Positions 1 to 11,119 of a stretch of 64,000 bases of DNA are shown here, one piece after another. The notes beneath the pieces are model-generated. The model ran no database searches. It saw only the letters and a program-made list of their open reading frames with translations, and was not told the DNA's origin. Made by a program: the position numbers and the translations under genes. The stretch spans positions 7,006,001 to 7,070,000 of the forward strand of contig OW051471.1 in the NCBI GenBank assembly GCA_932521025.1, given 5' to 3'. The DNA comes from Oscheius onirici (lineage: Eukaryota; Nematoda; Chromadorea; Rhabditida; Rhabditidae). Numbering within the stretch: position 1 is the first letter of the stretch; each line of letters begins with the position of its first letter.

Positions 1-618
1 CACCAACGCCGTGACCGGCTTCTGGGGCTGGATGTTCGTCATGTCCAAGGCTCCCGAACTCGGAGATACTGCCTTCCTCGTCCTCAGGAAAAGACCTGTC
101 ATCTTCATGCACTGGTACCATCACGCCATGACGTATGACTTTTTCAGTCTTATTTCAATTTTACAATTTCAGCTTCGTCTACGCCCAGCTAACTTACAGC
201 GAACACCAGGCATGGGCTCGTTGGTCGCTTGTCCTCAATCTGTCCGTTCACACTGTCGTAAGTAGAAGTCCTTAACACAACTTCTCCTTCAGATGTACTT
301 CTACTTCGGAGTCCGAGCTCTGAAGATTGAGACTCCTCGTTGGGTTGCTAAGTTCATCACGACCTTCCAGCTGACTCAGTTCGCCATCCAGCTCTTCATC
401 TTCTGTCGTCTCCTTTACGTATTGATCAGCGGATCAATTCCGTCCTGCGCTGTTAGCTGGAATCCGATGCTAATCGGCTCCCTTATGTATTTATCCTATC
501 TCTATCTATTCGTATGTTTTTTTCTTGATTCAAGCTTCTAATTACACGATTTCAGGCCGAGTTCTTCTACAACGCCTACATCAAGAAGAGATCGCCTACC
601 AAGGCTAAAGCCAACTGA
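1..618 (+). CDS. ELO-family very-long-chain fatty acid elongase (3' part)
   Basis: The first part of the gene lies outside the window. Four exons are visible: 1-132, 173-257, 293-511 and 556-618 (TGA). The protein carries the ELO histidine box HWYHH, followed by the polytopic membrane region (VHTVMYFYF, then a Phe/Leu-rich segment). It ends in a short lysine-rich tail ([11 protein letters not shown]) as expected for an ER membrane protein. ELO enzymes condense malonyl-CoA with an acyl-CoA, the first step of very-long-chain fatty acid elongation. The sequence around the box ([12 protein letters not shown]) fits the ELOVL3/6-like nematode elongases, but substrate class cannot be assigned. Introns are 35-44 nt with TTTCAG/CTTCAG acceptors. 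Confidence 0.93.
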
Positions 619-657
619 ACAAAACGGGATACTCAAATACAAAGAGCTCTAAGCAAT

Positions 658-679
658 AATAAACAACTTCTTCAATAAA
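658..679 (+). terminator. Two polyadenylation signals of the elongase gene
   Basis: AATAAA occurs at 658-663 and again at 674-679, 40-60 nt after the elongase stop codon. The facing TRMT10 stop is only about 70 nt further on, so the two convergent 3' ends are nearly back to back. Confidence 0.6.
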
Positions 680-746
680 AACACTAACAATGATTAGACA
701 AACTTAGCTACTCGTTTTCTACTTTGTTCTCTTCCGAAGCTTCTTC

Positions 747-1835
747 CTACTGTTTGACATATTTCTGATCATCTTCATCCTTCTTAGTCATTCCTTTGCG
801 TTGAGGCATCACAGCGAAAAAGGACTTCTCCCAGTCGTTACATTCGGAATACTGTACCAGGATCTCGAACACGTGGTTTATAGTCAACACCTGAAAAAAA
901 GTTTTGAAAAGAACGAAGATTGCGAATACCTTTCTACTCTTCATCTGAACAAACTCATCTATGGGAAGTCTTGCATGTCCATAGCCCTTCTTTTCTGCCA
1001 ATTGAAAACAGAGTCCCTTCTGCGAATTGTGGTCTACAATTCCGCCGATCACGTAGACTTTCGACTCGTCCAACGATGTCAAAATATTATCGGAATCGGC
1101 CGTGAGGTAGACAACTTCTGACGAATCGAAAACTTCGTCCAAAGGTTTCTCTTCCAGATGGATATCCTGATTCTTGTTCGTCTCCACACCATCATAAATC
1201 TGAAAGACTTTTTTTTCGGAACAAAAACGATTCAACCTCTCGACTCTTCCCATCGAATCCGACAACGTAGTACTGAAGAGGTTGCGCTGCTCTCCGATTG
1301 GCAGAGTAACACCAATTTAATTGTAGCACTGATCTCTTGCAGTCTCTTTCGGACATCAAATTATCGAAGGACATATCGACGGCAACTCGGATCTGAACAT
1401 TTAACTAAACAGAAAAGAAAAACATTACCTTTGAAGTAGAATCTGCCATTGATTTAGGTCTTACCCGTTTGAGCAAGGCGCCCTGTCCAGCCTCTTTCAA
1501 AGCTTCCCTTTTCCGTTTCCTCATCTGCTTCTCCTCGACCCTTTTAATTTTCCTCTTCTCTAGATAATTTCCTTTTCTGAAAAATACTTGAAAAGTGAAA
1601 AAAAAATATTGGACCGTTCTAGAGCCTTCAACTTCTTCCGCTGATTCTTAGAAAGTGGCTCCTCTTCTTCTCCCACGACATCTGAAAACTGTTTGTGGGA
1701 ATCAGATCTTCAAAAAAGGATATCATAGAAGATTCTCCGTTCAACACCAAAAATGAACGAAAGAAACTCACTTCTATCCTCCTCCCCTTCTACTACGATA
1801 CAGCTGCCCGGGACATGGTCTTCGTCACTCTGCAT
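747..1835 (-). CDS. TRMT10: TRM10-family tRNA (guanine-9-N1) methyltransferase
   Basis: The protein reads from ATG at 1835 through several short introns to TAG at 747-749. The N-terminus is acidic, then comes a basic helical region (PLSKNQRKKLKALERS) typical of TRMT10A/B. The SPOUT methyltransferase domain follows, with CYSANRRA, VYLTADSDNIL, KVYVIGGIVDHN (the SAM-binding knot region), ARLPIDEFVQMKSRK, LTINHVFEIL and a short Lys/Asp-rich tail. Family role: SAM-dependent methylation of purine 9 in tRNAs; TRMT10C is also a subunit of mitochondrial RNase P. Which paralogue this is cannot be decided here. A 37-nt intron with donor GAG|GTTGAA is needed to keep the frame in the first third of the domain. 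The gene lies 264 nt downstream of Miro on the same strand. Confidence 0.9.
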
Positions 1836-2099
1836 GACTGTCGAAGTTACTTTTGCCTAGCCAACGCAAACTTCACGATAACTGTTGATACAAAACATGC
1901 AGAAACATTTACAAGCATAGATAACATCAGAATTCATTAGAAAACTATTGTTCTAAAAATGGGAAGAAATTAACAGCTTGAAGTGATATTACCCGTTCAA
2001 GGCATATAAGATACACACGCGGATACAATCAAGGTGAAAATGGGGTGAGCCAAAAGTTCATTGTATGAGCACCGTTTTGGAAGAAAAGAAGAGGAACTA

Positions 2100-4346
2100 C
2101 TAGAGGTTTCGGAAGACGAGAAATCCGGCAAGAGCAGCCAAAGCAGCTCCGAAGGTGATCTTCGACAGAAGGTTGGAATCGTGAAGATAGAAGACTCTCC
2201 GGAGATGAGGATACACGGCCATCATGGCTAGTTGCTCGAAAATAGGACCTCCCGCCACACCAATCTGTAAAGAACATTTATAATTGCTTGTGAACAAAAG
2301 AAACCTGGTTATTTGCAAAGCGTATAGGTCTTGGCAGTTCGTGTTGACGACAGAATTCGTCCGGACTCACTTCCCATCGTTGATCGACTTCGTCCCGTTC
2401 TATTTTGGTGGCAACCATCACACAAGGAGTTCGTGTTCTGATAATCTTTTTTAAAAAGAAATTTGATAGAACAGTACCTGTAGAAATATTTCTGGTAGAT
2501 TGTCGCGCAAAAAGAGAACGAATCGGGATTGGAGATATCGTAGAGGAAGGCCACAACATCAGCTGATGTTTCAGCCGAAGAAAGAGCATCTTGAGGGGAG
2601 AGCACATCCACCTAAAAGGCTACCTTTTTCAGGTTTATATAAAGAAGTGGAACCTCTCGAAGCAGAAGATATTTGAATTCTTCCTTGACTTTAACCTTGT
2701 TTATGACGTACGGAGAATGTCTCCGTCCGATAGCCGCCACATCAGATAGTCCTCTTCCAACTAAGGATTGCATGAAAACCGTTTTGCCCGTGTCCTTGGC
2801 TCCAACAACGAGACATTGGAAGACTTTTCTGTCCGTTCCGCGCTCCATCAGATCGATCTTCCTCTCTCGAGTGACTCGAATAGCATCGCGTAGTGTTCCA
2901 ATCTGACCGGGAGTGCTTCTTCCGACGGCAAATCCCAAATAGGCCAATTGTTCCGTGGTCTGGGAGTGATTCAACAGCGTCGTCATGTTCCAGTAGGCCA
3001 TGTAACCCGTGTATGTAATGTAGCCTCGTGAACTCGTCTCAACAGCGGCTAGTACCTATAATTTTCATATTTTAGCGATAATAACACCAGTTACCTCTTT
3101 TCCTAGAGAATTGTTCGGTTTCGAGCAAATACTGAACAGATTGGCCAGCTCAGCCGGACAAAGACAACCATCTTTATCCTCGTCGTATTTTTCGAAAAGA
3201 GCCGAAACGAACTGGATTCCTTCGGGCGAGAGCTCTGTCGAGCATCCTGCTGGGATCTAAAATAGGCTATTAAAAATGCAAAGACTAAAACTGACGTTAA
3301 TTCTGGGATAGATGTACTCTTCGCTAAGCTTCAAGCTGAGATCATAACCAAATTTGCGGAGAACAGCCCAAGTTGTCTCGTGACGACCGCGTTCGATGAA
3401 TAGAAGATGAAGATAGAGAAAACCGTCTAAGGCGAGGAGATCATCGATGACACCGTCCGGGCAGCCGTCGGAAACGGCCCTTTTGACGTCTTCGATAGCC
3501 GTCGTGGTCAAAGGAATTCCGAAACAGAGCCGTTGGAAATCATTGAGCTCCGTATCGTTCAAACAACCGTCATTATCTCTGTCGCAAATCTAAAATATTT
3601 CTTCATTTGAACCAGATAAAAAATAATTACCTTGAAGACTCGTATCAATGATTTTCTGGCCTTCTCTGTCAGGCGTTTCTGATCTGCATCGTAAAGTGGA
3701 CGAGTCGGATAAACAACAGCCTAAAAAAGTACAAATTAGAAAGATCTCATTAAACAAACTACCTTTTGAGCATAGAAGAAAATCTCGCTGACATTTTTCA
3801 TCGTCTTCGCTGAACATTCGACGCAAGTTTCCACTTCAGGCCAATTTTCCATGATTGGAAGTATCTTTTCCGTGTGATTGACTGGTCCATCCGACTTGTT
3901 TCCGACTAGAATTACGGGTATATCATGATCCGTGCCGTAGATTTCTCGCAGAAACGGCAGCCACCTGAAGCATTCTTTTCTTCATTTTAACCAAAGAAAA
4001 ACAGACCGATCAGTGACGCTATTAATAGTAACGTCGTCGGTTGCTGTGTAAACGATACAGACAACGTTGGCGTGTTTCAATTCGGCACGTAGAAGACTGT
4101 CCTCTCCGCCGTTCAAAGATCCATCCACGATGCTCGTGGTCACGTTTTCGGGAGTAACGTCTCCAGGAATAAGAATTCTAAATTCTTTTTGTCAAAAGAG
4201 AAAAACAGAGGATCACACTTTTCCCATTTTTTCGGAACGCGGTCGGCGAATTCGTCTTGTACGAGACTGACCAAAAGGGACGTCTTTCCGACGCCGGATT
4301 CTCCAACTAAAACAATCCGAACGTCGCAGAGGTTATCCTCCTGCAT
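2100..4346 (-). CDS. miro-1: Miro, mitochondrial Rho GTPase
   Basis: Full-length Miro architecture is visible. The N-terminal GTPase has P-loop GESGVGKT at residues 14-21 and NKSD for guanine recognition. Two EF-hand-containing modules follow (CDRDNDGCLNDTEL and KYDEDKDGCLCPAEL, each with Asp/Glu ligands). The second GTPase domain has P-loop VVGAKDTGKT. The C-terminal tail anchor is a hydrophobic segment (ITFGAALAALAGFLVF) before RNL-stop. Miro sits in the mitochondrial outer membrane and links mitochondria to kinesin/dynein adaptors in a calcium-dependent way. At least eight short introns are crossed. The start ATG at 4346 follows ELAC2 by only 178 nt on the same strand, which suggests co-transcription. 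Confidence 0.95.
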
Positions 4347-4524
4347 TCTGAATAAAACAAAATGAAAAATGGAAACAAGTATTTCAAAATTCTAATTGTT
4401 AGCTTGAAACAAGTAGTGAGCCGATGTAACGACAAACAAGCATTTACCAGAAGAAAATAATACAGAGACCTTCATTGCCAAATAAATTCAACAAAACAAG
4501 AAAATAAAAATCACAAATAACAGA

Positions 4525-7500
4525 CTAGAAAGCACTTATCTTATCACCCATTTTCCTCTCTTTCACCGGCTTGTTTTCCTCGTTGAGTCGTGATTTGAGA
4601 TCTCGCTGTTCCTTCCTCAGTTCAATTTCGAACAGCTCCTCTTTGTAGACTTCCCGATAGACGGGAATCAGTTTTGGCAGGAGAGGCAGACGGTCATAAC
4701 GAACTGACATGTTGTCCATCGCAACTCCCACGTGGCCAAGCTCGTCCAGATAGTGCGGCAGTGCAGGAACCTACAAATTGTCTCTTTCAAAAATACAACA
4801 TACTTTTGGATATCTGGCACTGAAATGTGTGAGGATGATGTTCTTTGCTCCCATCCTCTTGCCGACGTCAACAGCTTGGCCCATTGTCGAGTGTTTCTTC
4901 CGACTGGCGTCAGCCTGCAGCCATTTAGTTTGATTGGGAGAGAAAACACCAACCTCATGTCCATCCTCGAACGTAGCCTCGTGAATCAGCACATCGGCTC
5001 CTTTTCCTTCTTCGACCAGCAAATCACAGGGCTTTGTATCGCCGGAAAAGACGTATCGTTTTCCGTTTGCTCGGATTACAAAGCCATTTGCCATGCGGGT
5101 GTGGTGCACCTGCAAGTGGGTTCTCTTTACTCTTTTTTTTGTTCCAACCAACCTGAACAGCTTTCAGCTCTTGGATATTCCATTCGTCGCTGTTAAAAAG
5201 AGAAGGCATCAGCTTCAGAACATCACGAGTGGCCGAATGGATGGGTGAGGGAAGTCGACGTCTCTTGTTCGACGGACCAGGACTGAAAGTAAATAAAGTT
5301 AGATTACGAGCAGATACCTGGCGGGAGGAGTGACTGGATGACGCGAAATATCCACATTGCTCACGAGAGATTCGACATCCTCGAAGTTCAATGAAAATGT
5401 TTTCAGCGGCTTCAAGACATTTCGGTTTGTGATCAAGACGAGGGGAATGTATTTTTTGCCTAAAACTTCCTTTTTACAAATGAAAGATAGAAAACATACC
5501 CAAGCGATCAAAAGCAGCCTTTCTCCTTTGAATGATGGTGTGCAGACCATTCATATGATCTTGGTGAGCATGTGTAATCAAAATAGCGCGCATTTTCAAG
5601 AGCATCTGTAAATAAAACAAGGTAAGGACGGCATCACTAAAGCAATACCTTTTCAAGACCCTCGTTTCCCAACATCATTTTCATCTGGCCGTAGGAGCCT
5701 TCGCCAACATCGACCATCACAGCAGAGTTTGAGGAAGCTTCGAGCAAGTATCCAGTAACATTCCTGTATTTTGAGGGAACGGCTGAAGACGTTCCGAGGA
5801 ATGACACTCGCGGATATTCACATGTGTCCTTTATTTTGCTTGCTTCTGGAATTTCTTATGAACTGGACAAAAACTAATGGTTACTCAGATGAAAATTGGA
5901 GATGGCCTGTTTGGCATTTTGGTCAATCTCGTTGCTGTTGTTGAGTCTCAAATCAAGAAGAATAGGTTCGGCTTCGCCTGAAAGATTGTTACTACAAAAA
6001 AGGAAGAATAATAACCTGCTGGTCGCATCCAAAACCGTTGAAGAGGTGCAGGCCAAATAAATTCGCCTTCTTTCTTTTCGAGCTCACTTCCTTGAGTAAT
6101 AAGTCCTCTCCAGTCATGTGGATAGAGTTTAGGGAAAACATCTGGCGATATGCTGTTCAGAAGATGATGATTCCTGTAAAAGTAAGCATATTAGCAAAAA
6201 CCAGCAAAAAGACCTGTAGATACTTTCGATACCCGGAATATATGGTGTAGCATCGTTCACGACAATGTGCTGGCAGTGTGTTCCCAAAGAGGCGAAAACT
6301 TTCAAATAAGACGGAAGTTGGACAATTTTCTGAGAGGAGAAGTGCACCACGTAGTCGATATTCTGCTGTGGGACCAGATTCTACAAATTCCTTGAGCTAA
6401 AAGAGAATACAGCTTACACAGAAGAAAGAGTTATCAGACAGTGCCGTGAGATGTGCTTCAGTGGCACAGTCAACGAAGAGAGCTCGTTTTCGGTCCGTCT
6501 AAAAACTAATTTTTGAAATAAAAAAAATGAACACTAACAAGACCGACAACTTCATCAGCAAACACTGCTTCCGGTTTGATTTGTCGACCGTCTTTCAGAG
6601 TAATAATTTCTCCGTTTTTCAACTGTCCAATCATCGGACCTTTTGGCACTCCCAAATTCATGATTTTCTTGATATCGATGCGTCGGGCTGGCTCCTTCAT
6701 TTCTACCAAATAGGCAATATCGACAGACCCCTAAAATTGTTGTTTGGACAAATAAGGTGACTTACATTACTGGGAACTGCTGACAGGGGGACGCTAAGAG
6801 GAATGTAGGTGACCTTGAGGGCAGCGTCCTCGTAAAATCCAACAGAAAACGGATATTCTTCTACCTAAAGAAATTTTTTAGTTAGAGTCTGTGAATGGGA
6901 TTAAAAAGATATGAATACGTACCTGTGAAGGGTACTTGTCTGAACCATAGTCGGAATCTTGAAACGGTCGAATACATTCCAGAAAATGTTTGATATTGAC
7001 AGCTCCATGGAGTCTTGTCGTCATAGCGTTGCTCTCTTTTGATAGAAGAACTGACGAAATACCGGCTACATTGTCCCAAACAGCTAGAACGAAAAAATTT
7101 AAAAACACAATAAAAAACCAACCCCTTGTGACAAAAATATCGGTTATGTTGATAGCCTTCAGTCTCAATTGTGGCAAAAAGCGAGAAGCTCCCTCGGGAC
7201 AATTGAACATGTAAGTTTTGAGTGGAGTTCGGATGACAACACAGGGCAACAAATGACCCGATCCGTTAGCCAAAACCTCGATGGAGACTTGTGAGGGGAT
7301 ATTTGCAATGGAGTTGACTGCTGCATCTTGCAGCTTTCGCTCGACGTTTTGCATGGCAGTTTTCAGATTAGAACTGGAGTTGTTCAGTGCACGACTTCTG
7401 AAAAGGAATATTATTCGAAAGTACAAAAAGAGCTTACTTGAAACTGCTGTAACCTTGATTCCTAAGTATTTTTCTATTTTCCTCGACTTTTCTTTTGAGT

Positions 7501-7568
7501 TCAGATAGCAAGTCCGTCTCCGAATAGTTCTTCAACACAGCTACTGAAGACGAGACTGCTCTGTACCT
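4525..7568 (-). CDS. hoe-1: Long-form ribonuclease Z (ELAC2/HOE-1), tRNA 3' endonuclease
   Basis: This is the two-domain RNase Z of eukaryotes. The N-terminal half is the degenerate metallo-beta-lactamase domain (GSGHLLPCVVIRTP, CPEGASRFLPQ, LHGAVNIKHFLE). The C-terminal half holds the active site: FLGTSSAVPSKYRN, THAHQDHMNGL (zinc-binding HxHxDH), FSGDTKPCDLL, IHEATFEDG, HSTMGQAVDVG and ILTHFSARYPKV. It cleaves 3' trailers from nuclear and mitochondrial pre-tRNAs. Stop TAG is at 4525-4527. The first in-frame ATG is at 7354, but open frame continues upstream through another exon (to about 7568) without an ATG, so a farther first exon or trans-splicing onto an internal exon is possible. The extra residues (Y-R-A-V-S-S-S-V-A-V-L-K) could be part of a mitochondrial presequence. 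Confidence 0.93.
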
Positions 7569-8185
7569 AAAAACCCGCACTTTGTGCTGAAAGGGATTGT
7601 TATCTTTCTATTTCGTGACATTCTAAATCATAGGATCAAGCATTTATTCGAGTGAGGACAAAGTGTGCTTTGAAAGACGAAAGTTTAGAATTGGGAAAAC
7701 GCGTAATGGATTATCTAGACATTAAGCATGGCGAAAACGACTCTCTTTATAGAGGAGCGGTCAATCTTGCGAAATTTTGCATGCGCAATTGTCCAACATG
7801 ACGTAATAAACAAAAAAAGGTGTACTCTGTTTGAAACAAACCAAATGTCACGAAAAATGCAACTGCTTTTGTACAAAAAACAAGAAGGTGTTACTTGCCA
7901 TGTGAGTCTCAGCGAACAAGAAACAGCTGTTGAGATGACATTCATTCAGATATACCGAGTTTCTAACGTTTCTCTTCAGTTGACTTCTAAAATTTCAACA
8001 GAAGTATGTTAGGAGAGAACCACACGACTGGATTAAAAAAAACAATTCATGATGTATTCGAACAGCACTAGAAGGATAGAGTATCAACGAGATAACAATG
8101 GGGCTACCTAATAAAGATCTAGTCGATGGGACTGTAAAGGGAAACACTCGAAAAACAACAGAAATCTATAACTTGATGAAATGAC
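7569..8185. other. Intergenic stretch, no gene seen
   Basis: This AT-rich stretch lies between the 5' end of the RNase Z gene and the 3' end of TIM17. A 94-codon open frame at 7728-8012 (+) has no recognisable domain, no plausible exon partners and no acceptor at its start, so it is treated as chance. Confidence 0.5.
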
Positions 8186-8944
8186 TTAGGAAAGATTGGG
8201 AAGTGCACTGGGAAGACCAAAAGGCGTGGTAGAATCGATTCCGGGTTCAATTTTGGCAGGAGGAAGATTACGAGGATCATCCAAGACTTCTGGCTGAAAA
8301 GAGATGTTTCATGAAGACAATTATGGGAAACCTACAGGAGGAGCAGTCGGATCGACCATAGATCCCATCCATTTCGTTGTCAAGACTCCAACACCTTCAA
8401 TCATTGCAAGAATAACACTTCCAAGAATAGCTGAACCGGCCATGACTTTTGGACCGGAACGAATTGCCAAAAGAGCACCGGTTAAACCACCAGATGCAAT
8501 AGAATTCAGTGGATCCTCCTAAAAATATGAAATGTACAAAAAAAGTAACAAAATGCACACCTTCTTACGGATAGCCACTAAACAGCAATCAATTGTACTG
8601 AACATTCCTCCCCAAGCGGCAAACTGGGCTCCAGTCAATGTACTTCTCATTCGAACTTCTCTCAACATAGAAACCTGCAAAATGCCTTTTGATTTGCACT
8701 CCGTAAAATGTTGGTTGGAAGTCAAAATGGGACAAGACCAACCACTTTCTGTCCTTTAGCCGCACTTCTATAGCCAGAAAATGAATGAAAAATTGATCCT
8801 CCTACGAGTCCCATGGCAAAAGCAGATCCAATATCATCTCCGATACGATAAGGGCTGAATAGAGCAACTTTATGATTAAAAATGGAAAAAATGTTTTGAA
8901 AAGCTTGTAAAAACTTACCAAGGCTCCCTAGTATATTCCTCCAT
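8186..8944 (-). CDS. TIMM17: TIM17, channel subunit of the TIM23 inner-membrane translocase
   Basis: The ATG at 8944 starts MEEYTREPW, and after a short intron the protein runs [20 protein letters not shown], the Tim17 signature with the conserved acidic pair. It continues with [42 protein letters not shown], a third Gly-rich membrane helix and [13 protein letters not shown]. The tail ([14 protein letters not shown], then a Pro-rich end) resembles animal TIM17A/B. Stop TAA is at 8186-8188. The four GxxxG-type helices, length and N-terminal EPW-P motif all fit TIM17 rather than TIM23 or TIM22. It imports presequence proteins into the mitochondrial matrix and inner membrane. It lies upstream of the RNase Z-Miro-TRMT10 block on the same strand. 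Confidence 0.93.
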
Positions 8945-9425
8945 AGTTACTGCTTACAAAAATAGAAAGAAGCCGAAATTCTACGTACCACAAGTCTGTA
9001 AACAAGCAATGAGACGAGAAAAGTGGAAAAGAAGTAAACACGACGACAACATGTCCGAATGCATCGAGGAATGCACTTATATGCAGTGTTTGCAGCGACC
9101 AACGGAAAAACTCAAATTGGGAATACAGTGAGCAAGAATGACAAAAACTGAACAAAAAGTAAGCCAGACGATGTAAATTTCATCAGATCGCAAAAAGCGC
9201 CAGCAAACACCGTGTCAGTGCCTCTATTCAAACAAGGCGTGTTCTCAATGCCTTTTGAATTTTGTCGAAAGTTCAAGCATTGTTTTCACTCACAATCAGG
9301 CAAACAAAGGTCACAAAGTGAAGAAAAAAGAGTACAACATACGGAGTATGTTGCTTACTGGTCCGGCTTTTTTTTTACCAAATCAAGCCTTCATCTCGGC
9401 TCTTTTAGGGTTTTGAATTGTACAC

Positions 9426-9484
9426 AAAAAGACAATCCCGAGTCAGCTTGTTGAAAAAAAGACAATCCTGAGTCGGCTTGTTGA
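9426..9484. repeat. Two-copy tandem repeat, period 30 nt
   Basis: AAAAAGACAATCC followed by GAGTC and GGCTTGTTGA/CAGCTTGTTGA occurs twice in a row, offset by exactly 30 nt, with two substitutions between copies. It abuts the left end of the palindromic element that follows. Confidence 0.7.
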
Positions 9485-9681
9485 TACGTCCCCGGATTAG
9501 ATTTAGTTTTGTCATCAGAAAAATTGGAAGAAAATCGAAAACTGACAGTGAAAATCGAAGAAAACTGCTATTTTTACCGAATTTCGTCAAAAAAACCGCA
9601 TTTTCTTCTATTTTTGTCGTCAGTTTTCGATTTTCTTCCAATTTTTTTGATGATAAAACTAAATCTAATCGGGTGACGTAT
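9484..9681. mobile_element. Foldback (MITE-like) element, about 198 bp
   Basis: The left end ATACGTCCCCGGATTAGA is the near-perfect reverse complement of the right end TCTAATCGGGTGACGTAT. The complementarity continues inward (GATTTAGTTTTGTCATCAG; TGGAAGAAAATCGAAAACTG), so most of the element folds on itself. It contains no coding capacity. Target duplication is not evident. Confidence 0.7.
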
Positions 9682-9727
9682 TTGAAAACAAAAAAAATCA
9701 GAAAAAAATGCGAAATGAATTTTTTTT

Positions 9728-9800
9728 AGCCCGCCGCAAAGTCCAACCTGGCCGTCTCCCGCCGCAGCGCAGCTCAACAACCCAGAATCAACAAGCTTTG
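9728..9800. repeat. GC-rich fragment related to the 23-24 kb repeats
   Basis: This short stretch contains CCAACCTGGCCG, CGCCGCAGCGCAG and AATCAACAAGC. The same words occur in the arms of the nested elements near 23.8 and 24.35 kb. It is probably a scrap of the same repeat family; the call is weak because the match is short. Confidence 0.35.
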
Positions 9801-9924
9801 GCTCAACAAAGCCCCGAGATTTTTGGTTCAGCTGAATTTTCTCAATCCCCGAAAGAGAGAAAGTAGAACTCCCCAAAAGAGAAAGTTATTCACTTTTTGC
9901 ACATAGCAGGGTTTCGTAGTCAAA

Positions 9925-10038
9925 ATGACCAGAGCTCCTCCCCTTTCACCGGACAGTGTCTCACCGTCTCTTTCCACCCCTCTTGCACAACTTTTCACGT
10001 CCATCGAATTCAGACTGGGTACATCTAGTGAGTCCTAA
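9925..10038 (+). other. 37-codon upstream ORF touching the nucleotidase start
   Basis: ATG at 9925 opens a Ser/Pro-rich frame (MTRAPPLSPDSVSPSL...) ending in TAA at 10036-10038. The nucleotidase ATG follows directly at 10039 (sequence TCCTAAATGCC). It may be an upstream ORF in the leader, or part of a removed outron. It also contains a donor-like TCTA|GTGAGT near its end. Confidence 0.35.
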
Positions 10039-11119
10039 ATGCCTGCTCATGTGATTGACGACGCTATTCCTATCGATCAGAGTCCGTTCAACTATCTACT
10101 GAACCATCCGACTATTCGAATTCGGAACTGGGAAGATGTCCAGAAAAAACTGCATCAAATGAAGGAAGGAGGCAAGGACAAACTTTTGGTGAGTATATGT
10201 GACTGAAGCCAACGTTTTAGGTGATCTCTGACTTTGACTGGACATTGTCTCGTTCAACCGATGATGACGGCGAGCCCTGTTGGTCGACTCATGGTCTTTT
10301 CAAAAATTGTGCTCACGAGGTCGATCCAGAGTTGCCAGGCAAACTGGAAGCTCTGAAACTTAAATACTATCCGATTGAATATTGTCCCAAGATAACCTTG
10401 GAGGAAAAGATCCCTCACATGGAGGACTGGTTCGTATCTGTTGTATACTCCAAGTAATTCACAGGTGGAACACGGCTCACAACCACATCATAGAGGCCAA
10501 TTTCGAAAAATCAATCATTCAAGGGTTTGTAGAAACCTCGAAGATTGCCTTGAGGACGGGAACAGAGAACATGATCGCTCAATTGGAAACTCATTCCGTG
10601 CCATTGGTCGTCTTCTCGGCTGGAATCGGAAACATTATCGAAATGTTCTTTGACCAGAAATTTGGAAGAAAGATTGGAAATATGCATCTCATCTCGAACA
10701 TGATGTTGTTCAATGATCAGGCAGATAAGGGACAGTACACAAACAGTTATTTCAGGATCGAGTAGTCAGCTTCTCGGACCCGTTGATTCACACGTTCTGT
10801 AAAAATTCGTCAGTCGTTCGAAAGGATGAAGAATTTTACAAGGAAGTGGCTGAAAGAGGCAATGTGATCCTTCTTGGAGACAGTATGGGCGATATTCACA
10901 TGGACGTCGGAGTGGAAAAGAACGGACATACCCTCAAGATTGGATTCCTCAATGGAGACGTGAGTAATCTTCTTCGGAGGACAAACCAAAAAATTGTAGG
11001 TAGAAAGACTGTTGGACCATTATATGGATGTGTATGACATCGTCATCGTTCAAGATCAGTCCATGACCATTCCGGCTTCAATTGTCAACAATATCGTTCA
11101 AATGGTTGCAGAGATGTAG
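10039..11119 (+). CDS. NT5C3: Cytosolic pyrimidine 5'-nucleotidase III (NT5C3/UMPH-1 family)
   Basis: HAD-superfamily nucleotidase of the UMPH-1 type, with visible motifs in order. These are DFDWTLS (motif I, nucleophile Asp and acid/base Asp), HMEDWWNTAH, VVFSAGIGNIIE (motif II, Ser), SFSDPLIHTFCKN, and GDSMGDIHM (motif III, acidic metal ligands). The C-terminal part is DHYMDVYDIVIVQD. It dephosphorylates UMP and CMP (and m7GMP in some members). Exons are joined by short introns. One junction at 10720/10756 only keeps the frame and the family length if the intron is GC-AG. The W-W in EDWWN is formed across the 10434-10465 intron. Stop TAG is at 11117-11119. Confidence 0.92.

Noticed and set aside
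747-1265. Reading the TRMT10 exon through MSDSMGRVERLNRF as the protein start
   Set aside because: It would lose the N-terminal half of the SPOUT domain (CYSANRRA); removing a 37-nt intron restores the full family sequence.
7728-8012. 94-codon plus-strand open frame between TIM17 and RNase Z
   Set aside because: No domain, signal peptide, acceptor or splice partner; AT-rich composition like the surrounding spacer.
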